DNA of 34,689 nt. Source: an uncultured Desulfuromonadales bacterium. Its GTDB lineage: Bacteria > Desulfobacterota > Desulfuromonadia > Geobacterales > CAIOGM01. Shown piece by piece: positions 7,734 through 15,775 of the stretch. The notes beneath the pieces are model-generated. The model searched no databases. It was given only the letters and a program-made list of their open reading frames with translations, and was not told where the DNA came from. Position 1 is the stretch's first letter, and every line of letters begins with the position of its first letter. A program made the translations under genes and the position numbers. Location: the NCBI GenBank assembly GCA_903929485.1, contig CAIYUY010000039.1, positions 1 to 34,689 of the forward strand. The letters run 5' to 3'.

Positions 7734-8983
7734 AACGGGTACCCCAACCCCACGAAAACCGCGGGACCTTCCTTGCCGAAACCAATGTCCACCCGACCGA
7801 CGATGTTTGGCCGCACCGTCGCCCGGAAGCCTATTCCGGGGTTCAGTTCAAAGTCGCGGACACTGATGGTATCCAACTGCTTGGTGATGGCGCCAAGATC
7901 CATGAACGGCGCCACCTCCCAGTCGGCAGTTACATTAAATATTTCCCACCTGAACAGCCGTATCCGCTCTTCGATGTTACAGAGGAGGTAGGTATTGTCC
8001 ACGAAACGATTGCGTCCATACCCCCGCAGGGAGTTTTCTCCCCCCAGGATGCTTCGTTCCAAAAACGGCACCGTCCCACTGAGCGTCTGATTCCAGGCTA
8101 CCCGGCCCACAGTGATATAGCGGGCGTCATCCAGAGGGAGATACCCCTTTACCTCCACATCATAATGACGGTAATCGGCGCTACTGCCAAGGGCCGTGGC
8201 GCTTGCCTCCACACCGGTCCGAAGATACAGACCTTTGGTAGGCGCGGTTGGTGAATCCAGCGTATTATAGACCAAGGCAAGTTTTTGGGCATGAGCGATA
8301 AAGCCGCTAATCCCCGGGACACGATTCTCGGTGAACTGTTGGCGGATAAAGGGGACAGCAGTGACCGCCCCCGGACCGATGGAGACATGGCGAAAACGTT
8401 CCCCCAGGATCAATTGGACCCCCCTGAACAGTTCATACCCTCCCGAAAGGGTGAAGCCGTATTCCACGTCGCCATAGTTTGTTTCGTCCTGCCGCTTGCT
8501 GTGCTCGAAGCCGTAAAAGCGGGCGGAACCATCATCGAACCCGTAGAGCCAGACATTTGTTTCGATCTTGGTATTCAGGAAGTTTTTGTCCCGGAGACGA
8601 AACTCGTAGTCGAAGTTCACCTTGGTGGAGTGGGAAAGGTTGGCCTCCCAGTAACGATCCGGAGTGGGGTAGAAGGCGCCGTAAAGCGTGGAGGTGATCC
8701 CGAAATTCCTGTTCCAGTTGACCTGGGGGGTTAAAAGGGTGCTCACCTCGTCCTTGACATTGTGCAACAGGAATGCGGTAAGAACACCGGCGGTGATACC
8801 TTCGTTGGGACTGGAAGCTATGACGGGGAGCGGAATGGTCACCGTCTTTACCGGATCGCCAAAACCTTCGTTACTGAGGGGATAGGGGATATCCTTCCTT
8901 GGGATCATGCTGGTGCAGGCGGAAAGCGTGAACAGCATGATCCCGAGGATCAGATTCTGAAAAAAAAGCCTGCCGTGGTGCAA
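7730..8983 (-). CDS. Omp85/BamA-family outer-membrane barrel protein with lipoprotein signal
   Basis: A predicted 417-residue outer-membrane protein of the bacterial surface antigen (D15/Omp85) type. The N-terminus has a hydrophobic stretch ending in a lipobox-like LSAC (residues 20-23), so it may be a lipoprotein. The body is rich in alternating amphipathic strands. The family loop motif is seen as GGENSLRGYGRNRF, the C-terminal part contains FMDLGAI and PGIGFRATV, and the chain ends in phenylalanine (GLGYPF), typical of barrels inserted by the Bam complex. No POTRA domain is evident, since only about 50 residues precede the strands, so it resembles short barrel-only family members. The start is TTG, seven bases after GGAG; no good ATG lies near. 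It follows the S1-domain gene by 28 bases and is probably cotranscribed with it. Confidence 0.8.
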   Translation of the reverse strand: MHHGRLFFQNLILGIMLFTLSACTSMIPRKDIPYPLSNEGFGDPVKTVTIPLPVIASSPNEGITAGVLTAFLLHNVKDEVSTLLTPQVNWNRNFGITSTLYGAFYPTPDRYWEANLSHSTKVNFDYEFRLRDKNFLNTKIETNVWLYGFDDGSARFYGFEHSKRQDETNYGDVEYGFTLSGGYELFRGVQLILGERFRHVSIGPGAVTAVPFIRQQFTENRVPGISGFIAHAQKLALVYNTLDSPTAPTKGLYLRTGVEASATALGSSADYRHYDVEVKGYLPLDDARYITVGRVAWNQTLSGTVPFLERSILGGENSLRGYGRNRFVDNTYLLCNIEERIRLFRWEIFNVTADWEVAPFMDLGAITKQLDTISVRDFELNPGIGFRATVRPNIVGRVDIGFGKEGPAVFVGLGYPF

Positions 8984-9011
8984 AATCTTTCTCCGTGCAT
9001 TGTTGCCGGTA

Positions 9012-10213
9012 TTATGACTGTTTCAGCCGGGCCTTCATCAGATCACCCAAAGAACCCAGAGAGCGAACCGCGCCTTCCGCCGCGATCTTCCTGAAGTCCA
9101 CCAGTTCCGCTTCCGCCTGAGTCGCCGCGCGACTGGCCGCCGCCGGGGAGAGGGAGATGCGCCGGCTGTCGCGGTCGACACTCTCAACCTTGACCTCCAG
9201 GGTCTCCCCTTCCTTGAGTACATCACGTGGATGGTTGATCCGCTTCCCCCCCCCCAGCCGGGAGATGGGGATAAGTCCGTCCACCCCTTCGCCCAAGGTG
9301 ACGAAGGCGCCGAAATTGACCAACCGGGCGATCCGTCCGGTGACATACGACCCTTCAGGGAAAGCAAGAACCGCCTGTTCCCACGGATCGGGCAGAGTAT
9401 CCTTGAGAGAAAAGGAGAATTTTTCCTTCTCCCAGTCCAGTGATTTGACGACCACCTGGATCTCCTGACCCTCAGTCAATACCTCCCTGATATCCGCTAC
9501 CCGCCCCCAACCGACCTCCGAGATGGGAAGGAGTCCCTCTATCCCGCCGATAGTGATGAAGGCGCCAAAATCTCGCAGGGATGTGACCGTTCCCCTGACC
9601 GTCTGCCCCACGGCGAGACTCTCCCTGAGTGCTTCTTTTTCCTGGAGACGCTCCTCTTCCAGAAGCGATCGGCGGGAAACGACGATGTTGCGTCCCCCCT
9701 CGGCATATTCGGTGATCCGGAAAGAAAAATGTTTACCGATAAAATCTTCCGGGTTGGCCCGCCGCAGATCGATCTGGGAAAAGGGACAGAAAGCGCGCAC
9801 CGAGCCGCCAACCTTGATCTCATACCCTCCCTTGATCTCCTTCTCCACGAACCCTTCCACCGGTATCCCGCCACGCCACGCATCCTCAAGCTGTGAACTC
9901 CCCGCAGCCCCCCCCCCAACCTGGTGGTGAAGCGCAGCTCGTTGCCGCCGGCTGAAATGAACCAGGCGGTGACGCTCTCCCCAATGGCCACCGTAAGATT
10001 TCCATGGGAGTCCAGCAGCTCTTTCCTGTCCAAAACTCCTTCGCCCTTCCTGCCGGTATCGATAAAGACCCAGTCGCCACTGATGGAGAGTATCCTGGCC
10101 GTAACCTTCTGCCCCGGCTCCAGCCGTCCCGGATCGCTGTAACTCCGGGCAAACAGCTCGGCAAAACTCTCTTCCTCGGCGGCGTCTTCTTCCGTCATTC
10201 TATCTGTCGTCAT
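9012..10213 (-). pseudogene. Four-S1-domain RNA-binding protein, frameshifted at a G10 tract
   Basis: Related to ribosomal protein S1 and other S1-fold RNA-binding proteins. S1 domain 1 (PGQKVTARILSISGDWVFID) is in the first frame from the ATG at 10213. Domains 2 (GGYEIKVGGSVRAFCPFSQI), 3 (VRGTVTSLRDFGAFITIGG) and 4 (VTGRIARLVNFGAFVTLGEG) are in another frame, open to 9012. The switch falls at ten consecutive G on the minus strand (9908-9917), after RFTTRL. Eleven or eight G would give one protein of about 400 residues, continuing GAAGSSQLEDAWRGGIPVEG. The frame after the tract is well conserved in character, so this is either a homopolymer sequencing error, a recent mutation or a phase-variable switch. 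A GTG at 9860 could restart translation, but without a convincing ribosome site. Leads an operon with the outer-membrane gene. Confidence 0.82.
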
Positions 10214-10284
10214 GGCTCTCTCACCTCGTCATGATTCACGTTACCGCATCCGGTGTGGTCCCGGCGCAAGAGGACACAATAGAT

Positions 10285-10408
10285 GAGAGATCAACCGTTG
10301 TCAACTCTTCCCGAATCTCCGAGGAAGAGTTGAGAGATCAACCGTTGTCAACTCTTCCCGAATCTCCGAGGAAGAGTTGAGAGATCAACCGTTGTCAACT
10401 CTTCCCGA
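10285..10408. repeat. 47-bp tandem repeat, about 2.6 copies, each with a hairpin
   Basis: Copies start at 10285, 10332 and 10379 and look identical as far as they extend. Each full unit contains an 11-bp inverted repeat (TCAACTCTTCC, 11-base loop, GGAAGAGTTGA); the third copy stops after the first arm. The geometry recalls an operator, but the sequence is not the CIRCE element. Confidence 0.85.
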
Positions 10409-10502
10409 TTATTTTTGGGGGGGGAACGGGCTGTCGGGTAGGAATCTGCTGTTGATTCAACTGACTAAAAGATCGTCGCTAATCAGGACCATGAATGAGC
10501 CC

Positions 10503-10530
10503 TTGACAACGATAAAATGAATAATATCCT
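10503..10530 (+). promoter_or_regulatory. Probable sigma-70-type promoter of hsp20
   Basis: TTGACA (10503-10508), a 16-base spacer and TATCCT (10525-10530), 55 bases upstream of the hsp20 start. The -35 box is perfect and the -10 matches 4 of 6. A heat-shock sigma factor reading a nearby CTTGAC cannot be ruled out. Confidence 0.45.
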
Positions 10531-10539
10531 CTAAATGTA

Positions 10540-10557
10540 ATCTGAATAATTTCAGAT
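10540..10557. promoter_or_regulatory. Inverted repeat in the hsp20 leader
   Basis: ATCTGAA-TAAT-TTCAGAT, a perfect 7-bp-arm palindrome between the predicted promoter and the ribosome site. The position suits an operator or leader hairpin; no known regulator motif is recognised. Confidence 0.4.
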
Positions 10558-10584
10558 AATCCAACAACAAGGAGGACATCAATC

Positions 10585-11031
10585 ATGGCAAGCGGGGATA
10601 TGCTTCGTGAACTTGATACGCTGCGACGAGAGATTGATGCGGCATTCCAGGGAGTCGGCAAGGGGAGGCTCTTTGCTCCGCCCTTCTTGGGCGATGGGGG
10701 ACGGTTCCCCCAGATTAATCTCCGGGAAGACGAGGAACATCTCTACCTGGATGCCCTGGTCCCCGGCGTGGAACCGGCGGAACTGGAGATGACAATCATG
10801 GGAAACACCCTCACCTTGGCCGGAGAACGAAAAAAGTTCGATCCCGCCGGTAAAGCCTACGCCTGGCACCGGAACGAACGAGGCGCTGGTCGGTTTCAGA
10901 GGACAATGGAACTGCCGGGTGAGATCGACAACGGCTCAATCTCAGCCATCTGCCGCAACGGCGTCCTGACGGTCACCGTACACAAGGCCGAGTCCGCCAA
11001 ACCGAAAAAGATCTCGATAACGGTGTCGTGA
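10585..11031 (+). CDS. Hsp20 / alpha-crystallin small heat-shock protein (first copy)
   Basis: An ATP-independent holdase chaperone expected to bind unfolding proteins in the cytoplasm as an oligomer. The 148-residue product has an N-terminal arm (MLRELDTLRREIDAAFQ), the alpha-crystallin domain from about residue 41 (FPQINLREDEEHLYLDALVP) to 140, including the conserved NGVLTVTVHK strand, and a C-terminal I-x-I anchor in KKISITVS used for oligomer contacts. GGAGG lies nine bases before the ATG. A paralogue follows 69 bases downstream and a shared terminator lies after it, so the two probably form one operon behind the promoter at 10503. Confidence 0.93.
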   Translation: MASGDMLRELDTLRREIDAAFQGVGKGRLFAPPFLGDGGRFPQINLREDEEHLYLDALVPGVEPAELEMTIMGNTLTLAGERKKFDPAGKAYAWHRNERGAGRFQRTMELPGEIDNGSISAICRNGVLTVTVHKAESAKPKKISITVS

Positions 11032-11100
11032 TGTCTTTGGCGGAACAGGCCGTTGGAAACAGTCGCAGCTTTCACGGCGACAAGGAAGGAGGATACCCAC

Positions 11101-11499
11101 ATGGCGGAAAAAACCATCACCACTCCTCAGCAGGAGAGCGCGTTCAAACGTGAAGAAACCCGGTCGGAAGAGCAGTACGTCCGTCCGGCAGTGGACATCC
11201 TGGAATCGGAAGACGGCTTGACACTCATCGTGGAGCTGCCGGGGGTTCCCCGTGAAAACCTGAATATCACCATTGAGAATGGCGTGTTGACCATTGAAGG
11301 AGTTCCGGGAGCGGTCGAAACAGTAGGCCATGACGTCCATGGGGAATTCGCACTCGCCCGTTTCTACCGCCAGTTCCAGATCCCCGATAAGATCGTTTCG
11401 GAAAAAGCCGACGCAGCATTCACCAACGGCGAACTGACACTTCGGCTCCTCAAATCCGAGACTGCCAGACCGAAAAAGATCTCCGTCCAAACAGAGTGA
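11101..11499 (+). CDS. Hsp20 / alpha-crystallin small heat-shock protein (second copy)
   Basis: A 132-residue small heat-shock protein paralogous to its upstream neighbour. The alpha-crystallin domain begins around residue 26 (VRPAVDILESEDGLTLIVEL) and contains PGVPRENLNITIENGVLTIE and the late-domain strand FTNGELTLRLLKSE. The C-terminal anchor is I-S-V (KKISVQTE). The ATG at 11101 is chosen because AGGAGG lies just upstream; an upstream in-frame GTG at 11053 lacks a site and would add unrelated residues. The N-terminal arm differs completely from the first copy, as is usual for Hsp20 pairs that form mixed oligomers or serve different substrates. Ends about 44 bases before a strong hairpin terminator. 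Confidence 0.92.
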   Translation: MAEKTITTPQQESAFKREETRSEEQYVRPAVDILESEDGLTLIVELPGVPRENLNITIENGVLTIEGVPGAVETVGHDVHGEFALARFYRQFQIPDKIVSEKADAAFTNGELTLRLLKSETARPKKISVQTE

Positions 11500-11542
11500 G
11501 GAGAAGAAAAGGGCTGCGGTAACAAGCAAACCGCACCGGTAC

Positions 11543-11596
11543 GCAAAAAGAGCTTCGTGGGACGCTGCTTTTTCACTCCCGCGAAGCTCTTTTTGC
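11543..11596 (+). terminator. Intrinsic terminator after the hsp20 pair
   Basis: A long stem, GCAAAAAGAGCTTCG at 11543-11557 against its complement at 11582-11596, extended by TGGG/CCCG, with five T at the end of the 3' arm. The A-run on the 5' arm makes it potentially bidirectional. Confidence 0.75.
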
Positions 11597-11663
11597 TGCT
11601 CCTGACTGCTGAAAGTTTTCACCGGATTGTTTCCGGTTTGCACGTTCGCGCCTTTCTTCGACC

Positions 11664-11705
11664 ATGAGAGCCAACGGCTCAACAAATGTTTTGCAAGGCT
11701 CTCAT
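11664..11705. repeat. Hairpin before the substrate-binding remnant
   Basis: ATGAGAGCC (11664-11672) pairs with GGCTCTCAT (11697-11705) around a 24-base loop. It lies upstream of the remnant at 11745. Function unknown. Confidence 0.4.
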
Positions 11706-11744
11706 CATCTCTGTATATTCATCTAGTAGGAGAGTCGCTTTCTC

Positions 11745-12074
11745 ATGGAGAAAACATGCCGGGGAACGGTAACCGGCTCCTCATGCCACTACTTTCTTGA
11801 GATATTGCTCCTTTTGGAAGGGGTCGATCCCAAGTCGGTGCGACTCCGTAATCTGCTACCCGAAGCCATGGCCGCGGCGCTAAAAAAAGGCGAAGTAGAC
11901 GCCATCGCCGTCTGGGAACCCTTTCCCTTCAAGGCCCTCAACAGCGTCCCCGGCGCCAAACTGCTCCCCAACTCCACCGTCTATCGGCTCTCCTTCAACC
12001 TCGTTGTGAATAAAAAGCTTCTCGACCCGCGCGGCGACGAACTAATCGGAATTCTTCGCGCCATTATCAGGTAA
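11745..12074 (+). pseudogene. Remnant of an NMT1/SsuA-type substrate-binding domain
   Basis: The 109 codons resemble the second half of a periplasmic substrate-binding domain of the NMT1/SsuA (nitrate, sulfonate, thiamine-precursor) superfamily: HYFLEILLLLEGVDPKSVRL, then LPEAMAAALKKGEVDAIAVW followed by EPF. Family members are about 300 residues with a signal peptide, both absent here. No in-frame continuation exists upstream, where the hsp20 terminator lies. It stops three bases before the ATG of the hybrid kinase. Some sensor kinases carry such a domain as their periplasmic sensor, so this may be the debris of a longer kinase gene or a separate cognate binding protein. An AGGAG lies upstream of the ATG, so a short peptide may still be made. 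Confidence 0.6.
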
Positions 12075-12077
12075 TTC

Positions 12078-14375
12078 ATGCGCATCAGGACCCTGCTCCA
12101 GTCGTCTCTCACCGTCGCCATCCTCTTGGTAATCGGACTTGCCGCGTCCAGTTGGCTCATTACCGCCAGAATGGACAAAGTTTCGATGTTGCAGGAGCGG
12201 GCTCAGACTGCGGCGAACGACGTCTCGGCCCTATCCGTACTCGTCCATGAATATGCATCATATTCCGAAGAGAGGGCCGCGCAGCAATGGCTCATAAAAG
12301 AATCCGTCTTAATCTCACTCTTGCACTCCGGAGCCAACGACATCTTCCCCGCACCGCCGGAGGCGCTCACCGAGGCAAAGGCGCTGACCGAATTATTCAA
12401 GCAACTGGTTGCGGTACAACCGGAAAAGAGCGACCTGCAAATTCGCCAAAAGAATCTGCTGCTCAACAGAATCTACGCCAGCACCCAGGTTCTTGCCGAC
12501 TCGGTGTATCAATGGGGAATTTCAACGGCCAATGAACGCAAAAAAACAGAGCATCTCTATCGCATCCTCACCATTACCATCCCCATTCTGATGTTCCTGA
12601 TTCTGACGGCCATAACCTTCCTGCTGCATCGCCGCGTGCTGAACCCTCTGCTGCAATTACTCCAAGCCGTCCAGATAACCGCAAAAGGAGATATTTCGGC
12701 GCGTACGGCGACAGGAACGGATGATGAATTCGGCGAGTTGTCTCGTACCTTCGACGCCATGGCCATCGATCTGGTTGCCGAGTTGAAGCTGGGAATCCTG
12801 GAACGGAGAAAGGCCGAAGAATCGTTGCAGGAGAGTGAATCCCGCTTCAGAAGCTACTATGACCTCGGGCTTATCGGGATGGCCATTACCTCGCGGGAAA
12901 AAGGGTGGATACAGTATAACGATTGCTTATGCTCAATTCTCGGTTATTCACGCGAGGAGTTATCGGGAAAAACATGGGCGGAAATGACCCACCCTGATGA
13001 CCTGGCGGCTGACGATGGAAAATTCGAACTCCTGTTGCGGGGAGATATTGAAGGTTACTCCATGGACAAACGATTCATCCGTAGGGATGGCCGGACGGTG
13101 GAAACCGCCCTCTCCGTAAAAGGGGTGCGAAACCCGGATGGCTCGGTAAGCCATCTTGTGGCCATGGTTCAGGATATCTCCGGACGGAAAGAGTACGAGC
13201 GTGAGCTTGAAACGGCCCGCGAGGCCGCCCAGGCAGGAAGCCGAGCCAAGAGTGAATTCCTCTCCAACATCAGCCATGAAATCCGCACCCCCATGAACGG
13301 CATCATGGGGATGACCCAGCTCCTGGAATATACCTCGTTGACCGGGGAGCAGGAGGAATACTTGGGCGCCATCAGAAAATCCTCGGAAAACCTCCTCTCG
13401 CTGATTGATGATGTGCTGGACCTCTCCAAGATCGAAGCCGGCAAGATTGAGCTTGAGCTGTTGGATTTCAGCCTGCGGGAGAGCGTCAGGGACATCATTG
13501 AAAGCCAGAGTTCCCTCATCCGAAACAAGGGTCTGACTATAAAGGTAAACATCTCCCCGGAGGCGCCCGACAACCTCATGGGTGATCAGCTTCGCCTGAA
13601 ACAGATCCTGCTCAATCTTTTAAGCAACGCCATCAAGTTCACCCATGAGGGGAGCATCAGCATTTTCGTGGAGGTCACTGAGCGCACGGCAGCCGCCACA
13701 CTTCTGAAAATCGGGGTTGCGGATAGCGGCATCGGCATCAGCCCCGGAGACATGGAGAAAATATTCGCCCCCTTTGTCCAAGCGGACACCTCGACCACAC
13801 GACGCTACGGAGGGACCGGCCTCGGCTTGGCCATCTGCACGAAACTGGCGGAATTATTGGGGGGAAGGGTCTGGGCTGAAAGCAGGGAAGGGTGTGGCAG
13901 CACCTTTTTCGCACAACTCCCCTTTACCGTCAATGAAGCCGCCGTGGCGCGCCACGACGGCGAAAAATGCAACAACGCGCCTCTCCTTCGGGACGGGCAA
14001 CCCTTGCGGATACTCCTCGTGGATGACCAGGATATCAACCTGTTCTTCGCCACACGACTCCTGCAAAAAGCCGGGCATACCATCATGGACGCCCGGGATG
14101 GCCGCGAAGCGTTGCGGAAATGGGAACTGGATCCCTTTGATCTGATCCTGATGGATGTCCAGATGCCGGTCATGAACGGGATAGCAGCCACCCAGGCAAT
14201 AAGGGAGAGGGAAAGAGGGAGCGGCGGTCATATCCCCATCATAGCCGTGACCGCCCACGCACTGCACGAAGAGGAGGAAAGGATTCGGAGCCAGGGTTTT
14301 GACGGCTACATTACCAAACCGATCATGATTGCTGAGCTGGTCGCCGAAATAAAGAGATGCATGAGCATCTTGTGA
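12078..14375 (+). CDS. Membrane hybrid histidine kinase (HAMP-PAS-HisKA-HATPase-REC)
   Basis: A 765-residue sensor kinase. Transmembrane segments lie at about 9-29 and 163-183, flanking a periplasmic helical region of about 130 residues. A HAMP domain follows (about 184-237, VLNPLLQLLQAVQITAKGDI), then a PAS domain (about 253-365, ending VAMVQDISGRKEYERE). HisKA has its phospho-acceptor at H400 in SNISHEIRTPMNGIMG. HATPase has the N box LLSNAIKFTHEG, G1 DSGIGIS, F box FAPFVQAD and G2 GTGLGLAI. The C-terminal receiver has its acceptor D693 in LILMDVQMPVMNG. All catalytic residues look intact. The phosphorelay needs an Hpt step; an orphan Hpt gene lies at 30632. The signal is unknown. The start follows a substrate-binding remnant by three bases, with CAGG six bases upstream. 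Confidence 0.93.
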   Translation: MRIRTLLQSSLTVAILLVIGLAASSWLITARMDKVSMLQERAQTAANDVSALSVLVHEYASYSEERAAQQWLIKESVLISLLHSGANDIFPAPPEALTEAKALTELFKQLVAVQPEKSDLQIRQKNLLLNRIYASTQVLADSVYQWGISTANERKKTEHLYRILTITIPILMFLILTAITFLLHRRVLNPLLQLLQAVQITAKGDISARTATGTDDEFGELSRTFDAMAIDLVAELKLGILERRKAEESLQESESRFRSYYDLGLIGMAITSREKGWIQYNDCLCSILGYSREELSGKTWAEMTHPDDLAADDGKFELLLRGDIEGYSMDKRFIRRDGRTVETALSVKGVRNPDGSVSHLVAMVQDISGRKEYERELETAREAAQAGSRAKSEFLSNISHEIRTPMNGIMGMTQLLEYTSLTGEQEEYLGAIRKSSENLLSLIDDVLDLSKIEAGKIELELLDFSLRESVRDIIESQSSLIRNKGLTIKVNISPEAPDNLMGDQLRLKQILLNLLSNAIKFTHEGSISIFVEVTERTAAATLLKIGVADSGIGISPGDMEKIFAPFVQADTSTTRRYGGTGLGLAICTKLAELLGGRVWAESREGCGSTFFAQLPFTVNEAAVARHDGEKCNNAPLLRDGQPLRILLVDDQDINLFFATRLLQKAGHTIMDARDGREALRKWELDPFDLILMDVQMPVMNGIAATQAIRERERGSGGHIPIIAVTAHALHEEEERIRSQGFDGYITKPIMIAELVAEIKRCMSIL

Positions 14376-14392
14376 ATCTAATGCTCATCAAA

Positions 14393-14539
14393 TCAGTGCC
14401 CCGGTACCGATTCCACGAAATCGCCACTGCCAAGAATCCTCTCGTCTGCAGCCTCAAGCTCCCGGATCGAGGCCTCCAGGAGGGCGGCATTCCGCTTAAC
14501 ACCCCATCCCGCTCCCGGCCATCTCTTTACGTCGGCCAT
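14393..14539 (-). pseudogene. Possible relic of a transposase C-terminal region
   Basis: The minus-strand peptide ends AALLEASIRELEAADERILG followed by SGDFVESV. The string DERILGSGDFV resembles a segment that, from memory, recurs near the end of larger Y1/RAYT-like transposases in related bacteria. Only about 20 codons look family-like; upstream residues do not, and there is no HUH motif nearby. Treated as debris, low certainty. Confidence 0.3.
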
Positions 14540-14665
14540 GCTCTCGGTCCGACTCCTCGCTCGCTTAATAGCTATTCGGCGCCAAGCTCCCCAAATTACT
14601 AAACTGCGAAAAAAACCGTAGCAGCCTGAGCAACGGGAGGGGACGTTCCGGTTGCCGGATAACAA

Positions 14666-14695
14666 GGGGCCATGAAGAAAAATCTCCATGGCCCC
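14666..14695 (-). terminator. Hairpin downstream of the quinone oxidoreductase gene
   Basis: GGGGCCATG (14666-14674) pairs with CATGGCCCC (14687-14695) around 12 bases. On the minus strand it lies about 30 bases after the gene's stop and is followed by TTGTT, a weak T-run. Probably the transcript end of the two-gene minus-strand unit. Confidence 0.5.
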
Positions 14696-14723
14696 CCGTT
14701 TCGTACCACGCGACTATCGGAGA

Positions 14724-15713
14724 CTACTGGGCGATCCGCAACACGATCTTGCCGAAGTGCTTGTCCTCTTCCATCATCTTGTGAGCCTCGGCGACCTGAT
14801 CCAAAGTAAAAACCTTCTCTATGATGGGGACGATGGTCCGGTCGGCGAATTTGGGTAAAGCCCGCCGGGTGAATTCGGCCACGATCTCCCCCTTTTCACT
14901 CACCGGCCGGGAACGGAGGACACTGCCGATGATCTGCTGCCGCTTGACCATCATGAGCGCCAGGTTAAGCTCCGCCTTGATCCCGCTGGTGACGCCGATA
15001 ACGACCAGTCTCCCTTTGTAGGCCAGGGAGTTCATGTTGGGCGCCAGATACTTGGCCCCCACATGATCCAGGATCAGGTCAACCCCCTTCTTCCCGGTAA
15101 ATTCCTTGACGATCTCTGTAAAATCCGGGGTCTCCCGGAAGTTGATGAGAAAATCAGCCCCCAGCTCCTTGACCCGCTCCATCTTCTCCGGCGCGGCGGT
15201 GACGATGAGCTTGCCGGTGGGAGCCAGAGCCTTGCAAAGCTGCAAAGCCGCGGTATTGACCCCGCCGCCGCCGCCATGAAGGATGGCGCTCTCCCCGTCC
15301 CGGAACTCGCCGATCATGAAAACGTTGAGAAAGGCGGTGATGTACGATTCGCAGACACAGGCAGCCTCCTCAAAACTCATCCTCTCGGGAATCGACATGA
15401 GATGGTCGGCGTAGGCCACGGCATATTCGGCGTAGCCACCCCCACCCACCAGGGAGATGACCCGATCCCCTTTTTGCCAGCCGGTAACGCCGGGACCCAA
15501 CTCCTCAATGACCCCGGAAACCTCCAGCCCCAGGATCACCGAATCTCCCGGCGGCGGGGGATACTTCCCTTCCCGCTGCACCAGGTCCGGTCGGTTGACG
15601 GAGGTCGCCATGACCTTGACCAGCACTTGGTTCTCACCCGGCGCAGGTCTCTCCACCTCACCCACCGTCAACACCTCCACGCCGCCAAAACCGCTTAAGA
15701 GTACTGCCTTCAT
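14724..15713 (-). CDS. NAD(P)H quinone oxidoreductase, PIG3-type zinc-independent MDR
   Basis: A 329-residue member of the zinc-independent medium-chain dehydrogenase/reductase group (quinone oxidoreductase / TP53I3-PIG3 type), expected to use NADPH to reduce quinones or similar carbonyls in the cytoplasm. Features seen are the N-terminal GroES-like half (SVNRPDLVQREGKYPPPPGD, then LGLEVSGVIEELG), the cofactor-binding glycine motif ILHGGGGGVNTAALQLCKAL, and the C-terminal KVFTLDQVAEAHKMMEEDKH with GKIVL. Structural-zinc cysteines of the alcohol dehydrogenases are absent. The ATG at 15713 follows AGGAGG; the longer open frame upstream is AT-rich and non-conserved in character. It lies 62 bases after the HAD gene on the same strand. 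Confidence 0.9.
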   Translation of the reverse strand: MKAVLLSGFGGVEVLTVGEVERPAPGENQVLVKVMATSVNRPDLVQREGKYPPPPGDSVILGLEVSGVIEELGPGVTGWQKGDRVISLVGGGGYAEYAVAYADHLMSIPERMSFEEAACVCESYITAFLNVFMIGEFRDGESAILHGGGGGVNTAALQLCKALAPTGKLIVTAAPEKMERVKELGADFLINFRETPDFTEIVKEFTGKKGVDLILDHVGAKYLAPNMNSLAYKGRLVVIGVTSGIKAELNLALMMVKRQQIIGSVLRSRPVSEKGEIVAEFTRRALPKFADRTIVPIIEKVFTLDQVAEAHKMMEEDKHFGKIVLRIAQ

Positions 15714-15775
15714 CGTGAATCCTCCTAAAATAATCAGGTAAAGGTTAAGGTAAAGCAAATACAGTTTGTTATTAG

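Larger units (their letters stand above)
10214..10584. other. Divergent intergenic region between S1 gene and hsp20
   Basis: A 371-bp region with no gene. It holds the 47-bp tandem repeats (10285-10408), a G8 tract around 10417-10424, a probable promoter and a 7-bp-arm inverted repeat in front of hsp20. It must also contain the minus-strand promoter of the S1-domain gene, which I could not place. Confidence 0.6.
14376..14723. other. Gene-poor gap between hybrid kinase and oxidoreductase
   Basis: A 348-bp stretch with no intact gene. It contains a possible transposase relic on the minus strand (14393-14539) and a hairpin at 14666-14695. I see nothing else I can name. Confidence 0.5.

Noticed and set aside
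10301-10333. CIRCE heat-shock operator
   Set aside because: The arms are TCAACTCTTCC with an 11-base gap, not TTAGCACTC with a 9-base gap.
10285-10408. A CRISPR array
   Set aside because: The 47-bp units are contiguous tandem repeats with no variable spacers.
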